Of a stretch of 64,000 nucleotides of DNA, positions 13,001 to 25,751 are shown one piece after another (within the stretch, counting starts at the first letter, position 1; every line of letters begins with the position of its first letter). Below the pieces are notes generated by a model that was not told the DNA's origin, made no database searches, and saw only the letters and a program-made list of their open reading frames with translations. The position numbers and the translations under genes were made by a program. This DNA comes from Umbilicaria muhlenbergii (taxonomy: Eukaryota; Ascomycota; Lecanoromycetes; Umbilicariales; Umbilicariaceae). The stretch lies in contig KK106982.1 of NCBI GenBank assembly GCA_000611775.1, positions 1,534,643 through 1,598,642 on the forward strand, given 5' to 3'.

Positions 13001-15548
13001 TACATGAAAAGAGTTGTCATCTGCAGTAAAGGCAGATTGAGGCAGGATTTTCAGAGTGATAAGAGTGAAAGGCAGGAGTGAAGAGGTAAGATATTTAATA
13101 AAAGTTAAACATTCTTCTTCTTCCTTTACCTCTGCCTTTCCTGTAGTTGAGGAAGGGAAATTTTCTTTAAAGATAATGAAGTCATCCTTCAGGTTCAAAA
13201 GGAGTTGATTTTAATTCATTCATAATTTCCTTAAGATGATGTCATGCTGCCTCAAGTTAATTATCAACATAGGGATGATAATCTCCTTATGCTTCTTTTT
13301 CATAAGCAGACTTAAATAAATGATGTGAGTGATTTGTCTCCTGATGATGTTCTCATCAAACTTATGTACATTCTTCAGTTTGAATAATAAAACTGGCTTC
13401 AGTCTGAGTCTGTCACAAATCATGAGAATCAGCTGAGTATGAATGAGTGCATATGCTGTACAGCTGATGTCTACAAGGGTGTGAAAAAATATGAGAAAGC
13501 CTTAAAAGTAAAGAGAGTAAACTGTAATAAATGATCATAATGTGAAAAGCTCAAGGTCATCATTCTGAACATTTAAATCATTTAAGCTGTTTGAATAATG
13601 TTCATTGAGGTTCAGCAAAGGGTTCATGCTGCACAGAGAAACTAATTCACCTTCAATCATGACTTTAATAGAGGTTATTTATTTTTTAACTCAGAATCAA
13701 AGTTCTTCTGATTAATATTCACATGAAGCTCACTCACAGACCTGTCACATCAAAAGAAAAGTGACAGTTGTCAGACATACTGAGAGCATTCATTGACAGA
13801 GTGCTCAAGGTGATGACAGATATAACAGTTTTCATTCTTCTCATCAGTCAAGTGTTGTGAATCAATTAAGGTTCTTTAAATGTTCAAACTGTTTAAACTG
13901 TTCAGAGTGATTATTTGAATCATGAGCTGAGTGGCAGGCACCTCAAATGTGACTCATTTATAAGTTTTAATCTTCTTGATAAGAGCAGTTATGATGTCTT
14001 TTTAATTCTTGACTGCTCAAGTGACATGTTGTTCATTGTTCAGGTGTATGAGGTAAGTCTTCATGATTAATAATGAATCAAGCTGAATCATTTGAGATGA
14101 CAGAGAGGCTTAAAGATGAAGAGAGATCTTGTCTTTAAGATCATTCATACACTGAGTCTCATCATACTCAAGGAAGGTGAAAAAGCGGTGAAACTCAACA
14201 TAAAAGTCTGAAAATCACTTTGATCTCTGAATAAGCTTAATATATGCTTGATAGTAATTCCTTTACTTATCTGAGTCTTCATAGATCTCCCTCAAGTCCT
14301 TCAAGATCTCATTCATGTTATGATAAGAGTCAGTGACTGAGAATTCATATAATGAATGAGATTTAATGTGTTGAGTGACCTTCCTGCTCAATCAAGACAA
14401 CATGTACCTCATACAAATAATCTCAGTCAGATAATAATCTTCATTGATGCTTAATCTGATCTTCATCTTGCCTACTCAATCCTCTCATGTAGGTTCAGAA
14501 CTGTCATTTAAAAGAAGAGAATCAAGGAGCTTTTGTGAATGCTTATCATCATTCAGAATATTTGAACTGTTTGAAATATTTAAAGAATAAATGCTTTTTT
14601 AATTCATTCATCAGCGTTCCTTCAGAAGCTGGTATTTGATGTTGAGAGCAAAGAAGTTGATTTTCAGAGAGATCACATGATCTTGCTGTTTAATGATGAC
14701 ATTCATAAAATCATTCTTTTTGATCAGTAGATCATGAACATTCTCATTAATTGTCATGCTCAAGTCCCTCTGCTCTCAAAGAGTGTTGAGTGTTTTTAAA
14801 AACTGCTCTGATTTCACCTCTGCTCAACACTGAAGTTGTTTCATGTTGATGATGTCATAAAGGGTTTCAGCATTATCTTCATCAGTTCATTCATGATGTC
14901 ATGCAGTTAAGATAAAGTACTTTCTTATCTTTCTGCTCTTCTTGAGTTTTCTGAGAGTTGCATTCAGTTTGAGGTAAATCATCTTCACATTAAAAAGAAC
15001 TTCCTCTTCATCTCTCTGCTCATGTTGATGAGATGAGCTTGCTTCAACAGTCTTTCCTTTTTGAGTCTGACTCAGTGAAATCATGCTCTCATGTATCATG
15101 TTGATGATGATGTGTTGATGATTCAGTGTTGAAGATGTCTGTCTTGCAGTATTCTGCATTTAATACTTTTCTTAACCTCTGTTCAATGTTCAGTTCAATG
15201 TGTTGTCTGAACAGTTCAATGATTTCTTTTGATTCAACTCTTTCACAAGAGCAAGGTGAATGCAGGTTATTTAAATTCAACTTAACTGCTTCATGAGCAT
15301 TTAGTGATAATGACAGCTGCACACTTATCATAGCAGGTTTTTTTAACTTGACTGCTTCATGAGCTTTCAGGTTTTCATATGACTTAAATAAACTGATACA
15401 TATCTGTATGACTTTTGAGGTGTAGTTGCAAAGGGTTATGTTATCAGTGTTTTTTGAAGTCATTAATACACACAACTCAATGTTTTTCTGAACAGGTTAT
15501 TTCAGTTCAACTGTCTCATGAATGTTAAGAAAATGAGAATTAATTTGA

Positions 15549-15719
15549 TATCAAGATCATGCAGAGCAAGTCATGCAGATATGATGATTAAAAGATTAAT
15601 TTTAAAGAGTCATTAAGTGATGAGCAAAACTACATATGTGAGTGTTGCAGAATTAGCTGAACGCGCTAAGCTTAATCAGAAGTTAATGTAAGTTGCTTAA
15701 TCTTATCATGCTTTTAACA
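15549..15719 (-). repeat. LTR of element B (5' LTR), 171 bp
   Basis: Same length as, and almost identical to, 9,538-9,708. It is followed on the right by the duplicated target ATGAC and then by element A sequence. Confidence 0.92.
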
Positions 15720-16130
15720 ATGACTTCATACCTAGATCAGATATGCTCATCACAGAGAAACTCATGAAGTACTTTGCAGTTAAGAGAACTACCACTGAAG
15801 CTGAGCAGCTTGTGAAGTGCCTTCATAAGATTTAAATAAAAGTCTGCAGAGCTCTTGTGAAGTCTCAAGAGTATCAAGTCAGGCATTACAATCAGTTTCA
15901 CCTTGATGTGACTTATAAAGTTGAACAATTAATTTGATTAAAGGTTAAGAACATAACCCTGAAGTGATTCTCATGAAAGCTGAATTAACAGTGTTATGAA
16001 CCCTTTCAGATTATAAAGAAGATTAAGAATGTTGCTTATCAGCTGAAACTACTGAAGAAACTTTATATTCATGATGTGTTTCATGTTAACCTGCTTCACA
16101 ACCATAAACTGCAGGCAGGTGAGGATACAT

Positions 16131-16585
16131 TGTGAGCATGTAATATACAAAACTCATCAGGTGCTAGTTCAGAATAAGAAAAATTATATTTAACAACAGC
16201 ACAGCCTTGTGAAGATAACTTTCACTAGTGAATCAACCTCATGAGGGAGCTCAGCCAATAAACATCACTCTCAGCACTTCATGAAAGTGATTAAAGAAGT
16301 TAACATCATTGGTGACACCTCATGAAGGTGTGATTCAGCAATGAACACCTCATGAAGGCAGCTTCACTGAGGTGACTGCTTCATGAGATCTTCCTCAGGC
16401 AGGCTAACTTTAGAAGAAATATATTATGAAGTCAAAGTGTGTCTCACTTTCTTTCTTAGCAATAATTCTCTACCTACTAGCAATATCATACTATTGTGAA
16501 TCATCAACTATAAGCTTAAGCCACTATTGTCACATAGCTTCATAATTCCTTAGTTAAGATATTACCTCACAGTAGTACGCTTACA
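16131..16585 (+). repeat. 5' LTR of element C, 455 bp
   Basis: Starts TGTGAGCATG and ends CGCTTACA. It is followed by the family-1 leader also seen after 5,390. Confidence 0.92.
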
Positions 16586-19500
16586 GTTTTATTGCTTCAA
16601 TTCATTGTAAGGATGCTGTCTGGCAAGAATGATTGAAAACTCATAAACTCCTCAATCAGCCTTCACAACAGTTTCACAAATCACTTCAGAAACTTCACAA
16701 GCAACAGTTAATGATGATTTTATCATTCTTGATTCTCAGTCATGACACATCACTTCTACATTCTCTGAGGAGTTCATCATGATGAATATCAAAATTCAAC
16801 TTGTGAAGATTCAACTCATGAGTGAGAAGGAACGTACTAGGCAGGCTGAGCTTAAAACTCACAGATGATTTACATCAGATTTATCTTCAACTCTGAAATG
16901 CGCCTGCTATGAAAAGTGAGTCAAAGATGAAGACCTCTACTGTATGAAGGACTACCCTCACTTTTAACAGTATGTACATTAAATTGAGCACCTTCCCGTG
17001 AAGCTCTGCCTTGAAGAGTCAGATTGATATCTGAACTACAAAATTGCAGAGTGATGAGTCACACATCATGAAGAAAAGAGCTTGAAAGATATCTGAGAAA
17101 GTCAGAAGAACTTTTTAAAGTCTCTTTTAAAAAATCATGATAATCAGGTGTATAACACATGAATGAATTAAATGAATTGTCACAAGTTAAGCAGTGAATC
17201 TGATGATGAGTACCTTCACAGGTCAGATGAACTTCTGACTTAAATAAGAAATGAAGTGAAGGATTATCATCAAATTCAGTTAATGATCTTCTTCAAGAGC
17301 CTGAATCACGTCATGAAGCAGAAGATTCATGAACACTCTGTGTTTTTAAACTCTCATGAAGATTTGATTACACTCATGAAGAAACTTCATCTCAGCATTG
17401 AGACTGAAACTCACTCACAGGCAACAATCATGAATAATGACTTCAGCAGAAGCACTTCTGTGAATGCTGTGAAGCAGAAGAATCACAAATCTACAACATC
17501 TGTCATCACTACACTGCACAATCTGAAACCCTCATGAGGAGCATTCTTTGACGGAGACTGCAACTACTGTGACAAGCACAGACATAAAGAACTGAACTGT
17601 CTTAAAAAGAAGTTAAACAACACTGTGAGCAGGACTCTGTCAACTGATTCAGTTAACAGCAGTAATCATGTTGCAGCAGCCTCTGAGGCTATCATGAAGA
17701 TCATCATGAAGTCAAGATCAGAGAAGAGTGCATTTTTTAAGATGAAGACATGATTATGACTCACAGTACATCTTGCAGAGAGATCACTTTCAGCTGTCCT
17801 TGACAGTGCTAATGACCTCAATCTTCTTTGCAAGAATATTGCAGAGGGCTTATCTCTGATCTTTAAAATGTTATCACTTCATCATATTGAAAAAGATACC
17901 TTGCGGACTTATTCTGTTTATCATGAAGTAGTAGAGGTTCAAGACTCTTTCAGAGTCTGAAAATAAACTTGTGAACCTTTTACCTCTGCTGACTTAAAGA
18001 TGTCAGTAATCTTAGGATTATCATGATTATGATGAAATAATTTGAAGGTTGACTTCATCAATCTTACAGTACAGTGAAGGTCAGATGCAGAAGACTCTTT
18101 AATAACTTCACTGCTGAAAGAGATCATCATAAAAGGCCTCATGAGAAAACTCAGAGACTTTAAGGTGAACTACATGATGCAGAGATTGCAGGTGATAAAT
18201 CTTAATGAATTAAAAAGCTTCATGAACCTGATTCCTGAAGCTTACAAGAGCCTCATGAAGGTCTTTTTAAAAACTTAAGCAGAAACTCTGCCTCTTCATC
18301 ACAAAGAAAATCACTCAATTAACTTGCTGAAGGAGACAACATCACCTTTTGACCTTATGTACAATCTTTTCATGAAGGAGTTGACTGTACTATGAAAGTA
18401 TTTAAATATCAACCTCATGAATGAGTTTATTCAGCTGTCATGATCTTTCATGAAAGCATCAGTGCTCTTTGCATTTAAGAGTGATGAAGGCTTGCAGCTT
18501 TGCATGAATTATCAGGAGTTAAATGCTATTACTTAAAAGAACTGATACCCTTTATCATTGATTAATGAGATCATGAATCATGTCTGTGATGCTCAGATCT
18601 TTATGAAGATTGATGTCAAAAACACTTACTATCACATTCACATACATGAGGGTGATGAGTGAAAGACAGCCTTTTGTATCAGGTACAGACTGTATGAATA
18701 CTTAATTATGCCTTTTGAGCTTATCAATGCTCTCATGAGTTTTCAGTCTTATATTCATGAAGTCCTTCATGAACATTTAGACATCTTCATGATTATATTC
18801 TTAAATGATATACTGATTTACTCAATGTAAGAGAGTCAGCATGAACAGCATGTTCAGATTGTCTTGAAAGCTTTACTCATGACAGAGTTATTCACAAAGC
18901 TTTTTAAATGCTTATTTAATGTGAAGCGTGTGCCCTTCCTGAGATATGTTATCACAGATACGGGGGTTGAAATGAAGATGAATCACATATTCATCATTAT
19001 CAACTGATCAGAGTCAGAAAGTGTGCATGAAGTGTAAACATTTCTGAGCTTTGTGAACTTCTACTGAAGGTTCATACAGGGCTTCTCATGTATCACTGCA
19101 CCTCTCACAGAGATCACTAAAGGGTTTAATGCAAAATCAAACAAGAAGTTGATCTCATAAAGGGCAGGCTTCCTGTCTCTGAAGGCACAGACTGCTTTTA
19201 AAATTCTTATGCAGGCTTTCACTACTGCTCTGTTCCTGCAGCATTTCAACATCACATTATCAATACAGCTTGAAATGAATGCCTCAGAGTATGTGATCTC
19301 AGGCATTCTCTCACAAAAACATCCTGATGAGTGAAGAGTTACAGCTTATTTCTCATGAAAGATGATACCTGTGAAATGAAAGTATGAAACTCATGATGAA
19401 GAACTGCTCATAATAGTTGAGAGTTTTCATCATTAATGGCATTATTTAAAAGGATTCACTCATTCAGTTGAGGTGCTATCAGATCATTCAAGCTTGTGAA

Positions 19501-22402
19501 GTTTTATGATTACTCATAAGCTCTCATGAAGACAGATTCAATGAGTGTTGACTTTATCAATCTATGATTTTGTTATCATCTACTGAAAGGGAAATTTAAA
19601 TTCTGTTGACAGCCCTTCACGGAGACCTGATCATCAATGTGAAGTGAAACAAGAGGATCAGACTGAGGATGTTTTAATATTACAACAGGTGCTGTTCCTG
19701 ACAGTAGTCTTAATTTCAATTGAGCCTAAAGATGACTTATTAGCTCAGGAGGTACACCTTCATGAGGTATTAATTGCAGGCATAATGAGTCCTCAGCAGT
19801 GAAATCAACAGAAACAGGCCTCTGAGGCTGTTTTGAATGAAGGATCTTATGAAGAGGTTGACACCTCTCTCATTGAAATGTTACCTGAATTCTTGCAGAT
19901 TGATCCCCTCATGAAGCATATGTTGAAACAGATCACTGCTCATGAAGTTAATTTAAAAATGTCAGGTTCTCACTCACTCTGATCATGAAGAGATGATCTT
20001 TTATACTTTAACTCAGTGCTTTATATACCTCATGCAGAGTCATTATGACTTGAGATTATTAAGAAGCATCATGATGAGTCACTTGCAGATCACCTCATGA
20101 CAGAGAAAACCTTTACTTTAATATGTGCAAAGTACTACTGACTGAACATGTGAAAGCAAATTCAAGAATACTGCAATTCTTGTCTTATCTGTCAGGGAGT
20201 CAGAGTCATTCATGAAAGATAATCTGAATTATTACAACTCATATTTATTCTGAAGGAACCCTGAGAGGTACTCACCTTAAACTTCATAACTGACCTTTCA
20301 GAGAGCCATGTTTATGAGGGTGTGTACAATGTCATACTGATGATGATGTGTAAATTCTCAAAGATGGCACATTATATTTCAGCCAGAAAGGACTGAACTG
20401 CTGATCAACTCATGAAGACCTTTGTGAGAGAGATTGTTAAGCTGCATGAAGTCACTTAAGCTTTAATTTCAGATCATGAATCTGTTTTTACCTCATGACT
20501 CTGAGTCAACTTGATGTTCATGTTGAAGATTGACCGTCAGTTGAGCACTGCCTTTCATTCACAAACTGATGAGTAAACTGAACAACAAAATAACACACTG
20601 AAACAGTACCTGTGAAGCTATGTCAATTATCAACAGGACAATTGAGCCTCACTTTTAGCATTAACTGAGTTCATGTACAACATGAGTTTACACTCTTCTA
20701 CTGAAAAGGCATCATTTGAGGTCATCTATCACTTCATATCTAAATCAGATATGCTCACTGTGAAGGAACTCATGAAGTACTCTGCAGTTAAGAGAATTAT
20801 CACTGAAGCTGAGCAGCTTGTGAAGCATCTTCATAAAACTTAAATAAAAGTCTGCAGAGCTCTTGTGAAGTCTCAAGAGTATCAAGTTAAGCATTATAAT
20901 CAGTCTCACCTTGATGTGACTTATAAAGTTGAACAGTTAGTCTGATTAAAGGTCAAGAACATAACCCTGAAGTGACTCTCATAAAAGCTGAATTGACAGT
21001 GTTATGAATCCTTTCAGATTGTAAAAAAGATTGAGAATGTTGTTTATCAGCTGAAACTACTGAAGGAACTTCATATTCATGATGTGTTTCATGTTAATCT
21101 GCTTCATGATCATAAACTGCAGGCAGGTGAGGATACATCAGAGTTTAAATCACTTCACCTCACAGAGGACTCAGCTGAAAGGGAGTGAAAGATTGAGGTT
21201 ATAACAACCTCATGAATTGTGATCAGCCCTGAGGATAAACCTGTTCTACAATACTGCATTGTGTGAAAGAAATCCTCAGAGATTACTTAAGAGCCTGTGA
21301 ATAACATCTGCAACTTCAAGAAATTGATTAAGAAGTTTCATGAGGACTTTCCTGAGGCTCTGTGAGTCATAATCAATGCTGATACATGTTCATGAGGAAA
21401 TTAAACAAAGGGCTAAGTTCCTTTCTGCTCATCAGAGCACTAAGTTATCAGAGGACTGAAAGTGAAATCACTTTACAGAGCCTGAAGACTCATGAAGGGA
21501 TGAGTCACACTGACTTCAACTTGTTAAAGCTTATTAATCTTTAGCATCATGAAGAGGTCTGACTCAGAGTTAAAGTCCTGTGAGGGGTAACTCTCACAGG
21601 AGCTGATCTTTACCTCTGAAAGAGTTTAAACATCTCAATCATCATCAGTTTATCACAGCAGTATTTCCCTTCAGTGAAGCTCATGAGTCTTCACCTTTGC
21701 AGAGGTGTTGAGTCTAGGCAGCAGTCATGACAGCTTTGTGAGTCTTGCTCATCTGGCATTTCTCTCACTTGTGTGCCTTGCGCGCCTCCTTGTGACCCTC
21801 AGGGTCAGGGTTGATTGAGGGCAGAGGCAGAGACAGAGGTGAACTCAGTTCCTGTGAGGAAGATGATGAGGTCAGAGGTGATGAAGATGAAGCTGCAAAC
21901 AGTTAACAAAAGTGCTTCATGAAAACATATCATAAAGTCATACAAAGGAAGATGCAGGCCTTGCTGATGTGCTGATGACACTTCATGCACTTGATGACAT
22001 GAGGGGAGAGGAAACAATCTTTAAAACAATTAAGATTGTGATCTGCAGTGACAGCAACACATGACTTACAGGTCTGAAGAGGGATGTCCTCAGTTTTCAC
22101 AATTATTATTATGAAGATCAGTCATGAAGTGTTCTCATGAAAAGTGATCATGAAGATCACTTACAGATCACTTCATGATCTTGTTCACAGTCAGTGAGTT
22201 GAACAAGCTGCTGTGAAATGACATAATCATGAAGCTGAGCCTCCCTGTGAAGGGCTACCTCATGAAAGGTTTAATTATAAGGGGCTGAGTCAGAGGCCTG
22301 CATGAACAGAGGAAACAACTGAGAATCACAGATGATTTGCCTGAGGATGTTGATGATGTGACTGATGTGAAGCATGATGAGCTGTATCACTGTTAATGAA
22401 AA

Positions 22403-22478
22403 GACATCATGAAGGCAAGCATCATGAAGGCAAGCATCATGAAGACAAGCATCATGAAGACAAGCATCATGAGGACAA
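22403..22478. repeat. 15-bp minisatellite in element C 3' region
   Basis: About five copies of a CAAGCATCATGAAGG-like unit. The homologous positions in the other copies of this family hold fewer (about 3,230-3,290) or more (24,649-24,760) units. Confidence 0.85.
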
Positions 22479-22924
22479 AACATCACAAGAGGCATCATAA
22501 GAATCATGATCATGAACTTACCTGATGAGGGGTGAAAGATTGAAGTTGTGAAGATTGCTGATAATGAAAACTCTGACCTTATGATCTGCGCAGGTCATTC
22601 ATGAAGCTTGGTAAAGTGAATCTGAATGACCTCATGAACAGCTGAACAGGCTCACAAATGAGCAACAATCATCATGAACACTGAGTCAGTGTATAAATTA
22701 ATCATAACTTCACAAACATCTTGTGAAGGGAGACTCTTTTTCTCACTGAGTTTTAATGAGCTCTGCAACATATTTTTTTTTACAATTTTAATTTTTTTTT
22801 CTGATCTACAGGGTCATTTTTTTTAACTGTTATCAGTGCATTGTGAAGCACTTCTCAGTGAAGGCTTGCAACTGTGAACATCATCATACTCATGAGGGCA
22901 TGAGCCTTTGAAGGGGGGGGGCAA

Positions 22925-23379
22925 TGTGAGCATGCAGTGTACAGAACTCATCAGGTGCTAATTCAAAATAAGAAAGATTATACTTAACAACAGTGCAGCC
23001 TTGCAAAGGTAACTTTCATTAATGAATCAACCTCATGAGAGAGCTTAATCAATAAACATCACTCCTGACACTTCATGAAAGTGATTAAAGGAGTTAACAT
23101 CATTGATGACACCTCATGAAGATGTGATTCAGCAATGAACACCTCATGAAGGCAGCTTCACTGAGGTGACTGCTTCATGAGATCTTCCTCAGGCAGGCTA
23201 ACTTTAGAAGAAATATATTATGAAGTCAAAGTGTGTCTCACTTTCTTTCTTAGCAATAATTCTCTACCTACTAGCAATATCATACTATTGTGAACCATCA
23301 ACTATAAGCTTAAGTCACTATTGTCACATAACTTCATAATTCCTTAGTTAAGATATTACCTCACGGTAGTATGCTTATA
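22925..23379 (+). repeat. 3' LTR of element C, 455 bp
   Basis: Same length as the 5' LTR. It is preceded by a polypurine tract with a run of nine G and followed by the TACAT target duplication and the rest of element A. Confidence 0.92.
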
Positions 23380-24648
23380 TACATCAGAGTTTAAATTACT
23401 TCACCTCATGAAGAACTCAGCTGAAAGGGAGTGAAAGATTAAAATTATAATAATCTCATGAATTGTGATCAGCCCTGAGAATAAACCTGTTTTACAATAT
23501 CACATTGTGTGAAAGAAATTCTCAGAGATTATTTAAGAGCCTGCAGATAACATCTGCAACTTTAAGAAATTAATTAAAAAGTTTCATGAAGACTTTCCTG
23601 AGGCTTCATGAGTCATAATCAATGCTGATACATGTTCATGAGGAAATTAAACAAAGGGCTAAGATCTCTTCTGCTCATCAAAGCATTAAGCTATCAGAGG
23701 ATTAAAAATGAAATCACTTCATGAAGCCTGAAGACTGATGAAGGAATGAGTCATGTTGACTTCAACTTATTAAAACTTATTAATTCTTAACACTGTGAAG
23801 AGGTCTGACTCAGAGTTAAAGTCTTGTGAGAAATAACTTTCACAGAAGCTGATATTTACCTCTGAAAGAGCTTAAACATCTCAATCATCATCAGTTTGTC
23901 ACAGTGATATTTCTCTTCAGTGAAGCCTGTGAGTCTTCACCTTCACAGAGGTGTCAAGTTTAAACAGCAGCTGCAGTAACTTTGTAAGCTTTGTTCATTT
24001 GATGTTTCTTCTGCTTACACGCCTTGCGCGCCTCCTTGTGACCCTCAGGGTCAGGATTGATTGAGGATGAAAGTGAAGATGAAGGTGAACTCAGTTCCTG
24101 TGAAAGAGATGATGAGGTCAAAGGTGATGAAGATGAAGTTACAACATGATTAATTAAAGTGCTTCATGAAAATGTATCATAAAGTCATACACAGGAAAAT
24201 GCAGGCTTTGCTGATGTGCTGAAAGCACTTCACGCACTTTACAACATGAGAGGAGAGGAAATAATTCTTAAAATGATTAAGACTGTGATCTGCAGTGACA
24301 GCAACACACAACTCACAGACTTAAGAAGAGATGACTTTAATTTTCATAATTATTATTGTGAAGATCAGTCATGAAGCGTTCTCATGAAGAGTGATCATGA
24401 AGATCACTTACAAATCACCTCATGATCTTACTCATGATCAGTGAGCTGAATGAGTTGTTGTGAAATAACATAATCATGAAGCTGAGGCTCCTCATGAAGA
24501 GTGACCTCATGAAAGATATAATTGCATGAGGCTTCATCATCAGCTCACATGAACAGAGGAAACAAATGAGAATCACAAATAATTTGTCTGAGGACATTGA
24601 TTATATGATTAATGTGAAACATGATGAGCTGTATCACTGTTAATGAAA

Positions 24649-24760
24649 AAACATCATGAAGGCAAGCACTGTGAAGGCAAGCACTGTGAAAGCAAGCATC
24701 ATGAAAACAAGCATCATGAAGATAAGCATCATGAGAGCAAGCATCATGAGAGCAAACATC
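24649..24760. repeat. 15-bp minisatellite in element A 3' region
   Basis: About seven copies of the same 15-bp unit as in element C (CAAGCAYYRTGAARG-like). Copy number differs between copies of the same transposon family. Confidence 0.85.
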
Positions 24761-25204
24761 ATAAGAGTGCATTACAAGAATCATTATCATGAACTTATCT
24801 GATGAGAGGTGAGAGAATTGAAGTTGTGAAGATTATTAACAATGAAAACTCTGACCTTATGATCTGCATGAAGTCATTTATGATGCTTGACAAAGTGAAT
24901 TTAAATGACCTCATGAACAGCTGAACAGGCTTACAAATGAGCAACAATCATCATAAACACTGAGTCAGTGTATAAATTAATCACAACTTCACAAACATCT
25001 TGTGAAGGGAGACTCTTTTTCTCACTGAGTTTTAATGAGCTTCATAACATATTTTTTTTATAATTTTAAATTTTTTTTTTCTGACCTACAGGGTTGTTTT
25101 TTTTAACTGTTACTGATGCATTATGAAGTGCTTCTCAGTGAAGGCTTGCAACTGTGAATGTCATCATACTCATGAGAGTATGAGCCTTTGAAGAGAGGGA
25201 ACAA

Positions 25205-25348
25205 TGTGAGCATTCAATGTACAAAACTCATCAGGTGTTAATTCAGAATAAAAAAAATTACACTTAATAATAGCACAGCCTTGCAAAGGTAACTTTTACT
25301 AATGAATTAACCTCATGAGAAAGCTCAGCCAATAGACATCACTCCTGA
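25205..25348 (+). repeat. 3' LTR of element A, left piece
   Basis: The first 144 bp of the 455-bp family-1 LTR, preceded by a purine-rich tract. It is cut by insertion of element E; the remaining 311 bp are at 33,922-34,232. Confidence 0.9.
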
Positions 25349-25751
25349 TGTTATGACTCAGTCAGGACAGTACTTAAAAGTATGCACTTACAATGAACAG
25401 CTGATACTGATCAAAGTGATTAAAGTGAGTGATGACTTGAACACCTCAATCATCTTAATCAGGATGATTGAGCTGTTCAGAGTGATTAAGAGTTTAATCA
25501 TTATGATCATCTTAATCACATGAGTCTCTTAAAGTCTATATAATCACAGGTAGATTCATAGTTAAAAGCTCATGCTCAACTCATGTATCAAATGCAATCT
25601 CTTAAAATTATGATTATTAGTTCCCTCACTTGATCTTAACCTTAAGATCATTAATCATGTAGTTCATTGAACTTGACCTAGTTCATTGAATCATACTTAT
25701 AGTTCATTGAATGATAATATCACTTCAGTCATTATGACATCACCTGTTACA
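25349..25751 (+). repeat. 5' LTR of element E, 403 bp
   Basis: Starts TGTTATGACTCAGTCAGG and ends CACCTGTTACA. Its length equals that of the 3' LTR at 33,514-33,916. Confidence 0.92.

Larger units (their letters stand above)
9538..15719 (-). mobile_element. Gypsy element B, nested in A, fossil
   Basis: A full-length but heavily broken (dozens of breaks) Gypsy fossil, 6,182 bp, inserted in the integrase region of element A in the opposite orientation. Both LTRs are 171 bp. The target duplication is ATGAT (9,533-9,537) / ATGAC (15,720-15,724); outside it, the A sequence continues as in copy C. On the minus strand the order is gag region (about 15,480-13,900), reverse transcriptase (about 12,760-12,060), RNase H (12,059-11,814, with a DxxxxxxxxLSQ..DE core typical of the family), integrase core (about 10,900-10,690) and a tandem-repeat 3' tail. 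A purine-rich tract precedes the 3' LTR. Confidence 0.88.
16131..23379 (+). mobile_element. Gypsy element C (family 1), full-length fossil nested in A
   Basis: A 7,249-bp copy with two 455-bp LTRs and a 5-bp target duplication TACAT (16,126-16,130 and 23,380-23,384), inserted into the 3' part of its relative A. Order: leader; gag (about 16,780-17,760) with a CX2CX4HX4C zinc knuckle near 17,560-17,600; reverse transcriptase (about 18,470-19,000); RNase H (19,130-19,450); integrase (20,040-20,710, continuing to ~21,120); a chromodomain-like region (about 21,150-21,350); a ~1.55-kb 3' noncoding segment; and a G-rich polypurine tract just before the 3' LTR. It is structurally complete but broken at dozens of positions. 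LTR differences are nearly all transitions, so LTR-based ages would be inflated by the mutation process. Confidence 0.9.

Noticed and set aside
22271-22513. Minus-strand frames with HDACL repeats
   Set aside because: Antisense to Gypsy 3' noncoding DNA; the periodicity comes from the 15-bp minisatellite.
24649-24760. Possible CRISPR-like regular repeats
   Set aside because: Units are contiguous with no unique spacers, in fungal DNA; it is a minisatellite in a transposon.
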